Assembly (NCBI RefSeq): GCF_035658495.1
Contig: NZ_CP141944.1
Coordinates: 2,444,001-2,508,000, forward strand
Direction: 5' to 3'
Length of the DNA: 64,000 bases
Source of the DNA: Novosphingobium sp. RL4
GTDB taxonomy: Bacteria; Pseudomonadota; Alphaproteobacteria; Sphingomonadales; Sphingomonadaceae
Shown piece after piece: positions 16,573-25,689 of the stretch. Both the position numbers and the translations under genes were made by a program. The notes beneath the pieces were generated by a model. It was not told where the DNA came from, did no database searches, and saw nothing but the letters and a program-made list of their open reading frames with translations. Position 1 is the first letter of the stretch; every line of letters begins with the position of its first letter.

Positions 16573-16773
16573 ATGCAGGAAAGGCTGTTCACACTTCTGC
16601 GCCAAGAGCGCAAGCGCTTGGAGCAGGCGATAGTGAAAGCAGAAGCCGAAAAGGCGCATCCATCCGACGTGAAGCGTCTGAAGGTGCTACATCGGATCGT
16701 GAATGAGCAAATTCACAGATGGATGCGAGAACTTTACGGCGACGATCCGCAACAGCTGATGCGAGCCGCATAA
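16573..16773 (+). CDS. YdcH-like (DUF465) small coiled-coil protein
   Basis: A 66-residue basic, helical protein made of one helix-loop-helix coiled coil (RLEQAIVKAEAEKA then LKVLHRIVNEQI), matching the DUF465/YdcH type of small proteins. Its molecular role is not known in the family. It follows the 70-residue gene at two bases and is followed by a perfect 12-bp hairpin. Both genes lie in the accessory end of the prophage. Confidence 0.65.
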   Translation: MQERLFTLLRQERKRLEQAIVKAEAEKAHPSDVKRLKVLHRIVNEQIHRWMRELYGDDPQQLMRAA

Positions 16774-16779
16774 GCTTGG

Positions 16780-16810
16780 GATGAGCCGGAGCCTGCGCCT
16801 CCGGCTCATC
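16780..16810. terminator. intrinsic terminator-like hairpin between converging genes
   Basis: A 12-base-pair perfect stem, 16780-16791 with 16799-16810, around a seven-base loop. It ends the rightward pair and overlaps the 3' end of the leftward gene that stops at 16809, so it may serve both. The T-run is weak on the plus strand. Confidence 0.65.
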
Positions 16811-17237
16811 ATTCCTCTCCCGTGTGTGGGGTGGATTGGCCGGTGCGGGCGCGGAGGGCGGCGACGCAGATCGACAAAGGCACTGTCGCCGCAAAGCCGT
16901 GAGCCTCACCCCATGCCACGTCGAACCCCTTTGCATCGCGGATCCAGACCCGCTTCGTGACGAAATCGATCGTTGGGAACAGGTCGATCGGGATCAGCGT
17001 CATCGCCGCGTCGAGGGAATGTGTGTACCAAGGGCAGCAATCCTTGTTACGAATGCCCAAGGTTTCGGCGTGGAATACGATATCGTCACCTTCGCCTGCG
17101 ATGTACTCGGAGACAGTCGCGCCGGGGCAAAGCGTGGTTACGATCAGCGCATCCAACTCTCGATCCGGCCCCTCCGTCGCCTCGACACGCGCCGCCAGCC
17201 CAAGAAGCCTCTCTGATTGCTCGGGGTTATGGGTCAT
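16809..17237 (-). CDS. Phage_ABA_S-like domain protein
   Basis: A 142-residue protein. The segment CPWYTHSLDAAMTLIP at about residues 66-85 is typical of the ABA-sandwich family found in many phages and prophages. The start at 17237 (MTHNPEQSE) is chosen because it overlaps the preceding gene's stop by four bases (ATGA) and restores the usual domain length; a longer frame runs antisense-wise to 17492 but lacks protein-like character. The family has no known biochemical role. Confidence 0.75.
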   Translation of the reverse strand: MTHNPEQSERLLGLAARVEATEGPDRELDALIVTTLCPGATVSEYIAGEGDDIVFHAETLGIRNKDCCPWYTHSLDAAMTLIPIDLFPTIDFVTKRVWIRDAKGFDVAWGEAHGFAATVPLSICVAALRARTGQSTPHTGEE

Positions 17238-17686
17238 GCCGTGTTCCCCTTCCGATAGGCGGTGAGGACTGTGCCCACCGCATGATATGTATCTCCGCAG
17301 GCGGTCTCTGGATCGTCGGCGTTGACCCGCCACATGTTGTCGGCCGAACGCTGCTCGATGCATTCGAGAAGGCTGTGCGTCGTCTCCAGCGCCTTCGCCA
17401 TGGCCTCGCAGTGGGCGCGGAGGCGGGTGATTTCGCCGCGTGCATCGTCGCGCTGCTTGGTGAGACAATCGACCTTGAGGTCGACGAAGCACGCGGGCGC
17501 GAATTCTTCGGCCTGATCCACGTGGATAGCCCGCACGCCCTCGTAGGCATCTGATTCGAGATACCGGCCGGCCTTATCCTTGAAGCCAGTGTATCCGTGG
17601 TTGTCCGGCGCGTAGTAGAGGCCGCGCTTCACCAGCAGGAAGCGCCGCTCGACAAGATCGCTCTGGGTGGTCTCAGGCATGGTCAT
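17234..17686 (-). CDS. phage accessory protein of unknown function
   Basis: A 150-residue protein with a mixed N-terminal half (RGLYYAPDNHGYTGFKDKAGRYL) and a coiled-coil helix around residues 80-110. The N-terminal part resembles short uncharacterised phage proteins in which a Tyr-rich beta segment precedes a helix. It has overlaps at both ends (ATGA with the ABA-sandwich gene downstream and with the gene upstream). No function is assigned. Confidence 0.65.
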   Translation of the reverse strand: MTMPETTQSDLVERRFLLVKRGLYYAPDNHGYTGFKDKAGRYLESDAYEGVRAIHVDQAEEFAPACFVDLKVDCLTKQRDDARGEITRLRAHCEAMAKALETTHSLLECIEQRSADNMWRVNADDPETACGDTYHAVGTVLTAYRKGNTA

Positions 17687-17916
17687 GGTACAGGCTCCCA
17701 GAAAAGGCAGTTATCGGCGCCCAAGCGCGGGCTGATGCGGATCAGGCCATCACGCTCCATGACGCGCAGGCGACGACGCAGCTGCGCGAGCAGAAGGTGC
17801 TCGCCCTGGTGCTTGGTCAGCTTCTTCTCGATCCGTTGGAGAATGCGGAAGGTCATGCTGCCGGTGCCGATGGCCTCCAAGATCTCGTTTGTCGTGAGGT
17901 TGCGGATCCGGGTCAT
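17683..17916 (-). CDS. small helix-turn-helix-type protein
   Basis: A 77-residue protein, basic and helical, with a LLLAQLRRRLRVMERDGLIRI segment (residues about 40-62) that has the shape of a winged-helix recognition helix and wing. This would suit a phage DNA-binding regulator, but the N-terminal part does not match any family clearly. It is the first gene of the leftward trio 17916-16809. The next gene on the chromosome is a rightward host gene at 18102. Confidence 0.5.
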   Translation of the reverse strand: MTRIRNLTTNEILEAIGTGSMTFRILQRIEKKLTKHQGEHLLLAQLRRRLRVMERDGLIRISPRLGADNCLFWEPVP

Positions 17917-18101
17917 ACCGCCGCCTCCGAAACATCGATCGCGAAGACGGCTGAGCGGGAAACGCGGTTTGAACCAGCATGCCTAACTGCTTGGCGCAAT
18001 TCGCCGCAGTTTTCCGTTCGGTTCGCCACTTTCCCGCAGAAAACCGCCAAAGCCGATGAAAGGAGGGTTTATCGCAGCTTCGCGCGTGGTATCCTGCGGC
18101 C

Positions 18102-20759
18102 ATGGCTGGGGAAAACAGGATCATCGCGTTCGGCGCGAACGGCAATGACGGCAATTCTGTCGAAGGCAATCCGGACCGGACCGAAGGGGCTCCCCCTTCC
18201 TCCGAGGCGCACGGCGAGATGACCGTCCCGGAAGAGGCCTGGCACGAAGCCTGGGTTGCCTCCGAAGGCGAGGCATCGCCGCCGCACAGGTTCGACTGGA
18301 CCGTGCCGGCACTCGCCGGCGCAGCCGCGATCGGCTGGACAGCATTCTTCCTCTATGCCCAGTGGCCGGTCCTGCGTGCAGGGATCACCGCCGACGCGGT
18401 TCCGCCGCTGATGGTCCAGTTGACGGTTCCGCTGCTTCTCATTGCGGTAGGCTGGCTGCTGGCGCTGCGTCACAGCACCCGCGAAGGGCAGCGCTTCGGC
18501 GACGTGGCGCGCATGCTTTCCACCGAATCCGCGCAGCTTGAGACACGCCTCACCGCCGTGAACCGCGAACTTAGCCTCGCACGCGAATTCATAGCCGCCC
18601 AGTCCCGCGATCTCGAAGCGCTCGGCCGCATCGCCGCCGAACGGCTCTCCAGCAATGCCGAACGGCTCCAGGACCTGATCCGCGATAACGGCGCCCGTGT
18701 CGATTCGATCAGCGGCGTCAGCCAGGCCGCGCTCGACAACATGGAGAAGCTCCGCGGGCAATTGCCCGTCATCGCCAGTTCGGCCAAGGACGTCACGAAC
18801 AATATCGGCAATGCCGGGCGCGCAGCACATGTGCAGCTCGAAGACATGATAAACGGCTTCAACCGCCTCAACGAATATGGATCTGCAAGCGAACGGCAGG
18901 TCGCAAACTTGCGAGAAGCGGTCGATGGTGCACTGGGCGAGATCGCCGCGCGCTGCGAGCAGGTCGGCGCCCTCGCCGATGAACGCTTTGCCGCACTTAC
19001 CGAACGCGGCCAGACCTTCCGCCTCGATCTGGACCGTCACGAAGTCGAAGCCCTCGCCTCGATCCGCACTCGCGCTGCTGCCTTGGAAGACGAGATTTCC
19101 CAGTCCCGCGCACAGCTTGATCTGCATGAAGCGGAAAGCCTGACCTCTCTCCGTGCCCGCCTCGTCGCCCTGCGCGAGGAAAGCGATGTGGTTTCGCGAG
19201 CCCTGCGCGACGGCGAAGGACGCGCCGCAGCGGCCTGGCGCCAGGCTCTCGACGAATTGCATGAGGAACAGGGGGAAGTCGCGCGCGGCATCGCTCTTAC
19301 CCAGGATGCCGCCGTTTCCGCCTTGCGCGGCTCCGTCGCCGCCATCGGCAATGATGCCCAGGCGCTTGACCGTGCGATTGCCGAGCGCCGCGAGCAGCTC
19401 GACAAAGACACCAGCGAGCGCCAGTTGCGCCAGGCCGAGCAGGAACGCCGCGCCATTACCCGCATCGAACACATGCTCGGCGAACTCGACAATGCCATGT
19501 CCGAAAGGCTCGAACGCCAACGCCTGCAGGCGGCCACTCTCGGCGAACGTGCTGCCGCCATCACCGGGGAACTGGGCACTTACGAGGCGCGCTTCGGCGC
19601 CATCGCCACCAGCAGCGAGGCTCTGGAAAACCGTCTGCGCGGTAGCCTGACTTCGCTTACCGAACGGCTGACTGCCGCCCGTGCCACGCTTCTCGCCACA
19701 GACGGCGATGCAGAGAAACTGACCGAGACTAGCGTGCGGCTGCTCGAACTGATCCAGGGCAGCGCCCGGTACGCCCATCATGACTTGCCCGAAGCTCTTG
19801 CAGTTTCGGAAGATCGGCTCAACCGGCTTCAGGCCGGCGTCGCCACCGTGCTCGAAGCGCTTCGCCAATCCGCGCAGAGCGGTGCGGAACTGGCCGGCGG
19901 CGTCGAACAATCGGGCGAAAACCTCAAGTCGCTTGCAGACGAACTCTCGGCGATGCACTCCGAGCTTTCAGAGCACGGCGTGGCCCACGGAAAGTTGCTG
20001 GACGTCCTTCGCACCACGATAGCCGATATCGACAGTGCGACACAGAACGCTGCCGGTAAGGCCAGCGGCGAGTTGAGCAATGCACTGGCCGCGCTGGACA
20101 AGACGATCCACGAAGTCGTTGCGAATATCGAAACCGACGCGGCTGCGCGAATTGCAAAAGTCGCTGACGAGCTCGGAGCCGAAAGCGCCAGCGCCATCGA
20201 CAAGTCCATGCGGACCCGCGTAGCGGAAGTGACCGGCCAGCTCGATCAAGCCGTAGCGCATGCCTCCGGCGCCGCTCGTGAGGCCACGATCCAGCTTCGC
20301 GACCAACTCACCAAGGTCGACGAACTGGTCGGCAATCTCGAAAGCCGCGTCACCCATGCGCGCGAGCGTGCCGAGGAGCAGGTGGACAATGACTTCGCAC
20401 GTCGTGTCGCGCTCATCACCGAATCGCTCAATTCCAATGCGATCGACATCGCCTCAGCCCTGTCCAGCGAAGTTTCCGATACGGCCTGGGCATCCTATCT
20501 TCGCGGTGATCGCGGGATCTTCACGCGCCGCGCGGTTTCCCTGCTCGACGCGGGCGAGGTCAAGTCGATCCAGCAGCTCTTCGAACGTGACGATGCCTTC
20601 CGCGAGCATGTGAGCCGCTACATTCACGATTTCGAGTCGATCCTGCGGCAGATACTGTCCACTCGCGACGGCAACGCACTGGGCGTTACCCTGCTCTCGT
20701 CCGACATGGGCAAGCTCTACGTAGCGCTGGCCCAGGGCATCGAGCGGCTGCGGAGCTGA
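18102..20759 (+). CDS. large membrane-anchored coiled-coil protein
   Basis: An 885-residue protein. An acidic N-terminus of about 60 residues is followed by two transmembrane helices (about 68-90 and 100-122) and then an almost unbroken coiled coil from about residue 130 to 800, rich in Ala, Arg, Glu and Leu. The last 120 residues (from about 770) form a globular, less repetitive domain. No ATP-binding P-loop was found, although homologues are sometimes labelled as ATPases. The architecture suggests a cell-envelope or polarity scaffold. It is the first clearly host-type gene after the prophage. Confidence 0.65.
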   Translation: MAGENRIIAFGANGNDGNSVEGNPDRTEGAPPSSEAHGEMTVPEEAWHEAWVASEGEASPPHRFDWTVPALAGAAAIGWTAFFLYAQWPVLRAGITADAVPPLMVQLTVPLLLIAVGWLLALRHSTREGQRFGDVARMLSTESAQLETRLTAVNRELSLAREFIAAQSRDLEALGRIAAERLSSNAERLQDLIRDNGARVDSISGVSQAALDNMEKLRGQLPVIASSAKDVTNNIGNAGRAAHVQLEDMINGFNRLNEYGSASERQVANLREAVDGALGEIAARCEQVGALADERFAALTERGQTFRLDLDRHEVEALASIRTRAAALEDEISQSRAQLDLHEAESLTSLRARLVALREESDVVSRALRDGEGRAAAAWRQALDELHEEQGEVARGIALTQDAAVSALRGSVAAIGNDAQALDRAIAERREQLDKDTSERQLRQAEQERRAITRIEHMLGELDNAMSERLERQRLQAATLGERAAAITGELGTYEARFGAIATSSEALENRLRGSLTSLTERLTAARATLLATDGDAEKLTETSVRLLELIQGSARYAHHDLPEALAVSEDRLNRLQAGVATVLEALRQSAQSGAELAGGVEQSGENLKSLADELSAMHSELSEHGVAHGKLLDVLRTTIADIDSATQNAAGKASGELSNALAALDKTIHEVVANIETDAAARIAKVADELGAESASAIDKSMRTRVAEVTGQLDQAVAHASGAAREATIQLRDQLTKVDELVGNLESRVTHARERAEEQVDNDFARRVALITESLNSNAIDIASALSSEVSDTAWASYLRGDRGIFTRRAVSLLDAGEVKSIQQLFERDDAFREHVSRYIHDFESILRQILSTRDGNALGVTLLSSDMGKLYVALAQGIERLRS

Positions 20760-20799
20760 AAGGTCAAGGCGGCTGGAGCTGGCTCAGCCGCCCATTTCC

Positions 20800-21096
20800 T
20801 TAGTAACCGAGGTCCTGAACCGGCGGCTTACCGAAGAAATTAAGATCACTGACAGTGATCCATTGCTGCGCATAATTGACGTAGTAGAGGCCGAACAGCA
20901 CCATGGCGAGAACCGTGGCGCGCTTCGCGATCAAGCGAGGGCGGAAGTTCACGGGCGCACTGTCCGCATGACCCTTCTCAACCCGATATCCCTCGACTTC
21001 GTTCGGCGTGCGCAGGCCGAAAGGCATGACGAGGAAGGCGCTCAGGACCCAGAACAGGCCGTAGATCGCCACCATCGAAGTCCACTGCATCGCCAT
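20800..21096 (-). CDS. DUF1467 family membrane protein
   Basis: A 98-residue protein with two hydrophobic helices (residues about 5-25 and 58-77). The segment VMPFGLRTPNEVEGYRVEKGHADSAP matches the DUF1467 family of alphaproteobacteria. Its role is unknown. It begins five bases after the ribonuclease J stop and is the last gene of the leftward run that starts with nuoA, so it is probably transcribed with rnj and coaX. Confidence 0.85.
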   Translation of the reverse strand: MAMQWTSMVAIYGLFWVLSAFLVMPFGLRTPNEVEGYRVEKGHADSAPVNFRPRLIAKRATVLAMVLFGLYYVNYAQQWITVSDLNFFGKPPVQDLGY

Positions 21097-21100
21097 ATCG

Positions 21101-22726
21101 TCAGTCCTCCAGCAGCATCACCTGCACTTGCGGCTTCTTGCCCGACCAGCGGGTAGCGGCACGCCGGGCGGCAAGGCGCGCAGCCTCGACACGCACTTCG
21201 CGATCGGATTTCTTGGCGCGGCCGAGTGCATCGGCAACGTCGCGCTGCGCTTCCTCGACGAACTTGGGATAGTCCTCGTCAAGCGGAAGGCCGATAGCCG
21301 CAACCTTCACATGCCCGCGCCGGTCCGCAGCCACCGAGACCACGCCGTTGGACGCGATCCGGCGGCGCATGATCATGGCATCGCCGTCAGCCGGGGCAAT
21401 GATGTCGCCGTCGAGGATCAGCCGCCCAGCGCGCACTTCGCCGAACTTGCCCGGATTTCCGGGAGCAAGCCGAACCAGATCGCCGTTCTTCTGGAAGACC
21501 GCCTTGGGAATTCCGCTTTCAAGCCCAAGCCGGGCCTGTTCGCGCATGTGGCGGATTTCGCCGTGAACGGGCAGCAGGATTTCAGGACGTATCCAACCAT
21601 AGAGCGCGACCAGCTCCGGCCGTCCGGGATGACCCGAAACGTGGATCATGCTCTGCCGGTCCGTGACGATCACGATGCCTGCGTCCGAAAGGCGGTTCTG
21701 GATACGACCGATGGAGATTTCATTGCCGGGAATCTGGCGGCTTGAGAACAGGACGACGTCGCCCTTCTCAAGCTTGATCGGATGATTGCCGTCGGAGATA
21801 CGCGAGAGCGCCGCACGCGGCTCGCCCTGCCCGCCCGTGGCCACGATAAGCACTTCGCCGCGCGGAAGATCCATCGCGGTTTCCACGTCGATCAGTTCGG
21901 GCAGCTTCTTGAGATAGCCGCTGGCCTGACCGGTCTCGATTATGCGGTCCAGCGAGCGCCCGGCCACGCAAAGCTTGCGATTGGTCTTGCGCGCGACTTC
22001 GCCCAGCGTCTGCAAACGGGCCACGTTCGAGGCGAACGTAGTGACCAGGACACGCCTGCCGCGATGCATCTTCACTTCCTCCAGCAGCCCGCGATAGACA
22101 TCGCCTTCGGAACCGGACGCCTGCGGATTGAACACGTTGGTAGAATCGCAGACAAGCGCGAGAACGCCGTCATCGCCAATCGCCGTGAGTTCGGCCTTGG
22201 TCGCAGGCGTGCCGACTTGCGGTTCATCGTCCAGCTTCCAGTCGCCCGTGTGGAAGATGCGGCCGAACGGCGTATCGATCAGCAGCGCGTTGCCTTCGGC
22301 GATCGAATGGGCCAGCGGAACGTAGCGGATACCGAAAGGACCGATCTGGAACGCGTCGAGGTGATCGATCACGATCAGTTCGACTTCGCCGAGGATACCT
22401 GCTTCTTCCAGCTTGGCAGCGACGAGGCGCGCGGTGAAAGGCGTCGCATAGATCGGAACATCGAGTTCCTGCGCGAAATAGGGAACCGCGCCGATATGAT
22501 CCTCGTGCGCGTGCGTGAGAACGATGCCCAGAAGGTTCTCGCGCTCGCCTTCGATAAAGTCGAGATCGGCGAAGACGAGGTCCACCCCCGGGTATTCGTT
22601 CATCCCGAAGGTCATGCCCAGGTCGACCATCAGCCACTTGCCCTGGCAGCCGTAGAGATTGACGTTCATGCCAATCTCGCCCGACCCACCGAGCGCACAA
22701 AACAGCAGTTCGTTACCTGGAATCAC
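21101..22726 (-). CDS. rnj: ribonuclease J
   Basis: A 541-residue metallo-beta-lactamase/beta-CASP ribonuclease used in RNA maturation and 5'-end decay. The HAHEDHIGA metal motif lies near residues 72-80, and the beta-CASP region with the VHGEIRHM motif follows at about 370-380. A further histidine/aspartate set and a C-terminal domain complete the usual length of about 550 residues. Its start overlaps the coaX stop (ATGA), which couples the two genes. Ribonuclease J in alphaproteobacteria is normally found beside coaX and birA, as here. Confidence 0.95.
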   Translation of the reverse strand: MIPGNELLFCALGGSGEIGMNVNLYGCQGKWLMVDLGMTFGMNEYPGVDLVFADLDFIEGERENLLGIVLTHAHEDHIGAVPYFAQELDVPIYATPFTARLVAAKLEEAGILGEVELIVIDHLDAFQIGPFGIRYVPLAHSIAEGNALLIDTPFGRIFHTGDWKLDDEPQVGTPATKAELTAIGDDGVLALVCDSTNVFNPQASGSEGDVYRGLLEEVKMHRGRRVLVTTFASNVARLQTLGEVARKTNRKLCVAGRSLDRIIETGQASGYLKKLPELIDVETAMDLPRGEVLIVATGGQGEPRAALSRISDGNHPIKLEKGDVVLFSSRQIPGNEISIGRIQNRLSDAGIVIVTDRQSMIHVSGHPGRPELVALYGWIRPEILLPVHGEIRHMREQARLGLESGIPKAVFQKNGDLVRLAPGNPGKFGEVRAGRLILDGDIIAPADGDAMIMRRRIASNGVVSVAADRRGHVKVAAIGLPLDEDYPKFVEEAQRDVADALGRAKKSDREVRVEAARLAARRAATRWSGKKPQVQVMLLED

Positions 22727-23502
22727 TTCTTGGATGCCCTTTCGGCAAGAATTGCGAGGCCTTCGAGCGTCAGGTCGGGATCGACCGCGTCGAAAATACT
22801 GGAAGCCTCGTCGAACAATACGGCTAGCCCGCCGGTCGCTATGACCTTGGCGGGGCGCCCGATTTCGGCGCGCATGCGGGCGATCAGGCCCTCCATCATC
22901 GCCACGTAACCCCAGAACACGCCGATCAGCATCTGGTCCTCGGTATTACGGCCGATCACGCTCTTCGTCGCAGGCACCGCGATGGCGATACGCGGCAGCT
23001 TGGCCGTATTCCCCACCAGAGCATCAAGCGAGAGATTGATGCCCGGCGCGATGATGCCGCCCTTGTAGGCGCCGCGATAGTCTACCACGTCGAAAGTCGT
23101 CGCGGTGCCGAAATCGACGACGATGAGATCGCCGCCATGGCGTTCATGCGCGGCGATGGCATTGACCGCGCGGTCTGCGCCGAGCGACTTGGGCTGATCG
23201 ACATCGATGTCGATCGCATAGTCCGCCTTGCCAACGCCTGCGACCAGCGGTTCGACATCGAAGTAATGCCGGCAGAGAATTTCGAGGTTGTGCAGCGCAC
23301 GCGGAACCACGGTGGAAATGATGATGCTGTCGATCTCATCGGCGGCAACGCCGCGGATCGAGAGAAGCTGCATCAGCCAGACCGCATATTCATCACCCGT
23401 GCGGCGCGGATCGGTGGCGATGCGCCAGCGACCGCGCAAGGTGCGGCCCTCGAACAGCGCGAAGACGACATTGGTGTTGCCGGCATCGATGGCAAGCAGC
23501 AT
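22723..23502 (-). CDS. coaX: type III pantothenate kinase
   Basis: A 259-residue protein of the acetate/sugar kinase fold that phosphorylates pantothenate, the first step of coenzyme A synthesis. The DAGNTN phosphate-binding motif lies at residues 6-11, the DFGTATTFD motif near 124-132, and the nucleotide motif with GGIIAPG follows. The start at 23502 has a GAAGGAAA box ahead; a longer frame to 23772 overlaps birA and is rejected. CoaX is the type III form, which is not feedback-inhibited by coenzyme A. Confidence 0.94.
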   Translation of the reverse strand: MLLAIDAGNTNVVFALFEGRTLRGRWRIATDPRRTGDEYAVWLMQLLSIRGVAADEIDSIIISTVVPRALHNLEILCRHYFDVEPLVAGVGKADYAIDIDVDQPKSLGADRAVNAIAAHERHGGDLIVVDFGTATTFDVVDYRGAYKGGIIAPGINLSLDALVGNTAKLPRIAIAVPATKSVIGRNTEDQMLIGVFWGYVAMMEGLIARMRAEIGRPAKVIATGGLAVLFDEASSIFDAVDPDLTLEGLAILAERASKK

Positions 23503-23512
23503 GGAATTTCCT

Positions 23513-24229
23513 TCAGGCGAGCGAGACGTCACCGGCGTGGGCGACACGTAGGGACCCGTCGGCAAGACGCAAGCGCAATGCTCCATCCGGGTCAAGCCCG
23601 GCAAAGGCGCCCGGGACCATCCCTTCCTCATCCATGGCCACCAACAGTGGAGTGCCCTGCGGATGGGCGTGGCGGGTCCATTCGGCCAGCGTGGATGCCA
23701 GTCCTTCGGATCGCCACCGCACCAGACGTGCGGCAAAGCAGGACGCCAGATCGCCCAGGACGGCCTGTGCATCGCCGCTATGGGCAGGGTTTTCCGAAAG
23801 GATCGAAGTGGTTGCCCGGTCCGGCAGCCGAGGCGCGCTTACCACGTTGACGCCGATGCCGGCGATCACATGATCGCCCGTGCGCTCCAACAGGATGCCG
23901 CAGATCTTGGCGCCGCCGACCAGTACGTCGTTCGGCCACTTCAACTGGCAATCCGTGCCCCCGCGAAGCCGCAGGGCCATGAGATCGCGCACGGCAAGCG
24001 CGGCGACGAAAGCCAGCGTGTGGACGGGAGGGTCATCGGCTCTCAGCGCGATAACGGTGCTGGCGTAGAGATTGCCCTCAGGCGAAGACCATTGGCGACC
24101 GCGGCGGCCGCGTCCGGCGCTCTGCCTGACCGCACGCAGCCAGAAACCTTCCGCAAGCCCCTCCCCGGCGCCGAGGCGCCGGGAAAGGTCCGCGTTGGTG
24201 GAAGCGGTCTCTTCGACGACCTCGATCAA
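23513..24229 (-). CDS. birA: biotin--[acetyl-CoA-carboxylase] ligase
   Basis: A 238-residue protein that adenylates biotin and attaches it to the biotin carboxyl carrier. The GRGRRGRQW biotin-adenylate loop lies near residues 39-47 and the KWPNDVLV motif near 96-103. It lacks the N-terminal helix-turn-helix domain of the E. coli form, so it is a ligase only and not a repressor. Its start shares an ATGA overlap with the nuoN stop, so it is in the same leftward run as the complex I genes. Confidence 0.93.
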   Translation of the reverse strand: MIEVVEETASTNADLSRRLGAGEGLAEGFWLRAVRQSAGRGRRGRQWSSPEGNLYASTVIALRADDPPVHTLAFVAALAVRDLMALRLRGGTDCQLKWPNDVLVGGAKICGILLERTGDHVIAGIGVNVVSAPRLPDRATTSILSENPAHSGDAQAVLGDLASCFAARLVRWRSEGLASTLAEWTRHAHPQGTPLLVAMDEEGMVPGAFAGLDPDGALRLRLADGSLRVAHAGDVSLA

Positions 24230-25689
24230 AGGCCGGTGAACAGAGCGGCCGAAGCCGTTTCAGTCAGGTGGCCGAGCCACTTGGTGAGCAGGAAGCCGAG
24301 CGGCGAGATAAACACGCACGAACCCACGAGGATCAGCTTGTGCCAGATGTCGCTCTCTCCCTGCACCACGTCGGCAGGTTCGTCGAAGTAAACGACCTTG
24401 ACGACCTTGAGGTAGTAGAAAGCGCCGATCACCGAGGCCGCGAAGCCGATGGCGGCAAGCGCAATCATGCCGCCGTCCACAGCCGCCTTGAACACCAGGA
24501 ACTTGCCCCAGAACCCGAAGAGCGGCGGAATACCGGCAAGGCTGAACATGATCATCGCCAGCGCCAGGGACAGGCCCGGACGGCTGCGCGAAAGGCCGGC
24601 CATCTTGGCGATGTCCTCGACCGGGTTACCGTCGGCATCTTTGAGCATGAGGATCACGACGAAGCCGCCCACCGTCATCGCAACGTAGATTGCGAGGTAG
24701 AACAGCATGGCCGAAATGCCCTGCGGGGTTGCCACGGCAAGGCCGACGAGCATGAAGCCGACGTTGTTGATCGACGAATAGGCCATCAGTCGCTTGATGT
24801 TCGACTGGCCGATGGCGCCAAGGGCACCCACGACGATCGAGGCGAGCGCGGCGAAGACCACGATCTGCTGCCAGGCAGCCGCCTGGTCGCCAAAGGCTTC
24901 GACGGCAACGCGCATGGTCAGGCCGAGCGCTGCGACCTTGGGGGCCGTGGCGAAGAGCGCGGTAACCGGGGTCGGCGCGCCTTCATAGACGTCCGGCGTC
25001 CACATGTGGAACGGAACGGCACTGATCTTGAAGGCAAGGCCGGCGAAGACGAAGACGATGCCGAACAGCGCGCCGTTCGAGAGACCGTGCACCATCGAGG
25101 CACTGATACCGGCAAACGAGGTGGTTCCGGCGAAGCCATAGGTCAGGCTCATGCCGAAGAGCATGATACCCGAAGCCAGCGCGCCCAGCACGAAGTACTT
25201 GAGGCCGGCTTCGGCCGAACGACCGTCAGTGCGCAGGAACGCCGCGAGGACGTAAGCGGCCAGCGAGTTCATTTCGAGGCCGATGTAGAGCGTCAGCAGG
25301 TCGGTAGCCGAGACCATCATGCCCATGCCCAGCGAGGCGAGGAGCACGAGAACCGGATACTCCGCACGCATCGCCTTGAAGCGGTCGAAGTAGGCCGGGG
25401 CGATCACCAGCGACACGGCGGCCGAGAGGTAGATCAGGATCTTGGCATAGGACGCGAAGGCGTCGGCACGGAACTGGCCGAAGAAGGCCGAGGTTTCGGC
25501 ACCCATGGCGCCGCCGCAAAGCGCGGGGGCGACCAGGATGCCGGCGGCGACGAGCGCCGCCACGGCGAGAACGGAGATCAGCCTGGCTGCCTTGTCACCG
25601 CCCCAGGCGGCAATGAGGAGCAAGACGAGGCTTGCGACGCTAAGCGTTTCTTCCGGCGCGATAAGGCGCAGCGACTGTGACCAGTCCAT
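24226..25689 (-). CDS. nuoN: NADH-quinone oxidoreductase subunit N
   Basis: A 487-residue antiporter-like membrane subunit of complex I with about fourteen helices, one of three proton-pumping units (L, M, N). The family segments TLYIGLEMNSLAAYVLAAF, FHMWTPDVYEGAPTPVTA and INNVGFMLVGL are visible, including the lysine and glutamate positions of the pump core. It overlaps nuoM by one base and birA by four. This ends the nuo genes proper; birA, coaX and rnj follow in the same run. Confidence 0.96.
   Translation of the reverse strand: MDWSQSLRLIAPEETLSVASLVLLLIAAWGGDKAARLISVLAVAALVAAGILVAPALCGGAMGAETSAFFGQFRADAFASYAKILIYLSAAVSLVIAPAYFDRFKAMRAEYPVLVLLASLGMGMMVSATDLLTLYIGLEMNSLAAYVLAAFLRTDGRSAEAGLKYFVLGALASGIMLFGMSLTYGFAGTTSFAGISASMVHGLSNGALFGIVFVFAGLAFKISAVPFHMWTPDVYEGAPTPVTALFATAPKVAALGLTMRVAVEAFGDQAAAWQQIVVFAALASIVVGALGAIGQSNIKRLMAYSSINNVGFMLVGLAVATPQGISAMLFYLAIYVAMTVGGFVVILMLKDADGNPVEDIAKMAGLSRSRPGLSLALAMIMFSLAGIPPLFGFWGKFLVFKAAVDGGMIALAAIGFAASVIGAFYYLKVVKVVYFDEPADVVQGESDIWHKLILVGSCVFISPLGFLLTKWLGHLTETASAALFTGL

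Noticed and set aside
18069..19958. 629-residue leftward frame over the coiled-coil gene
   Set aside because: Composition reflects the complement of the Ala/Glu/Arg-rich coiled coil; no ribosome binding site or domain.
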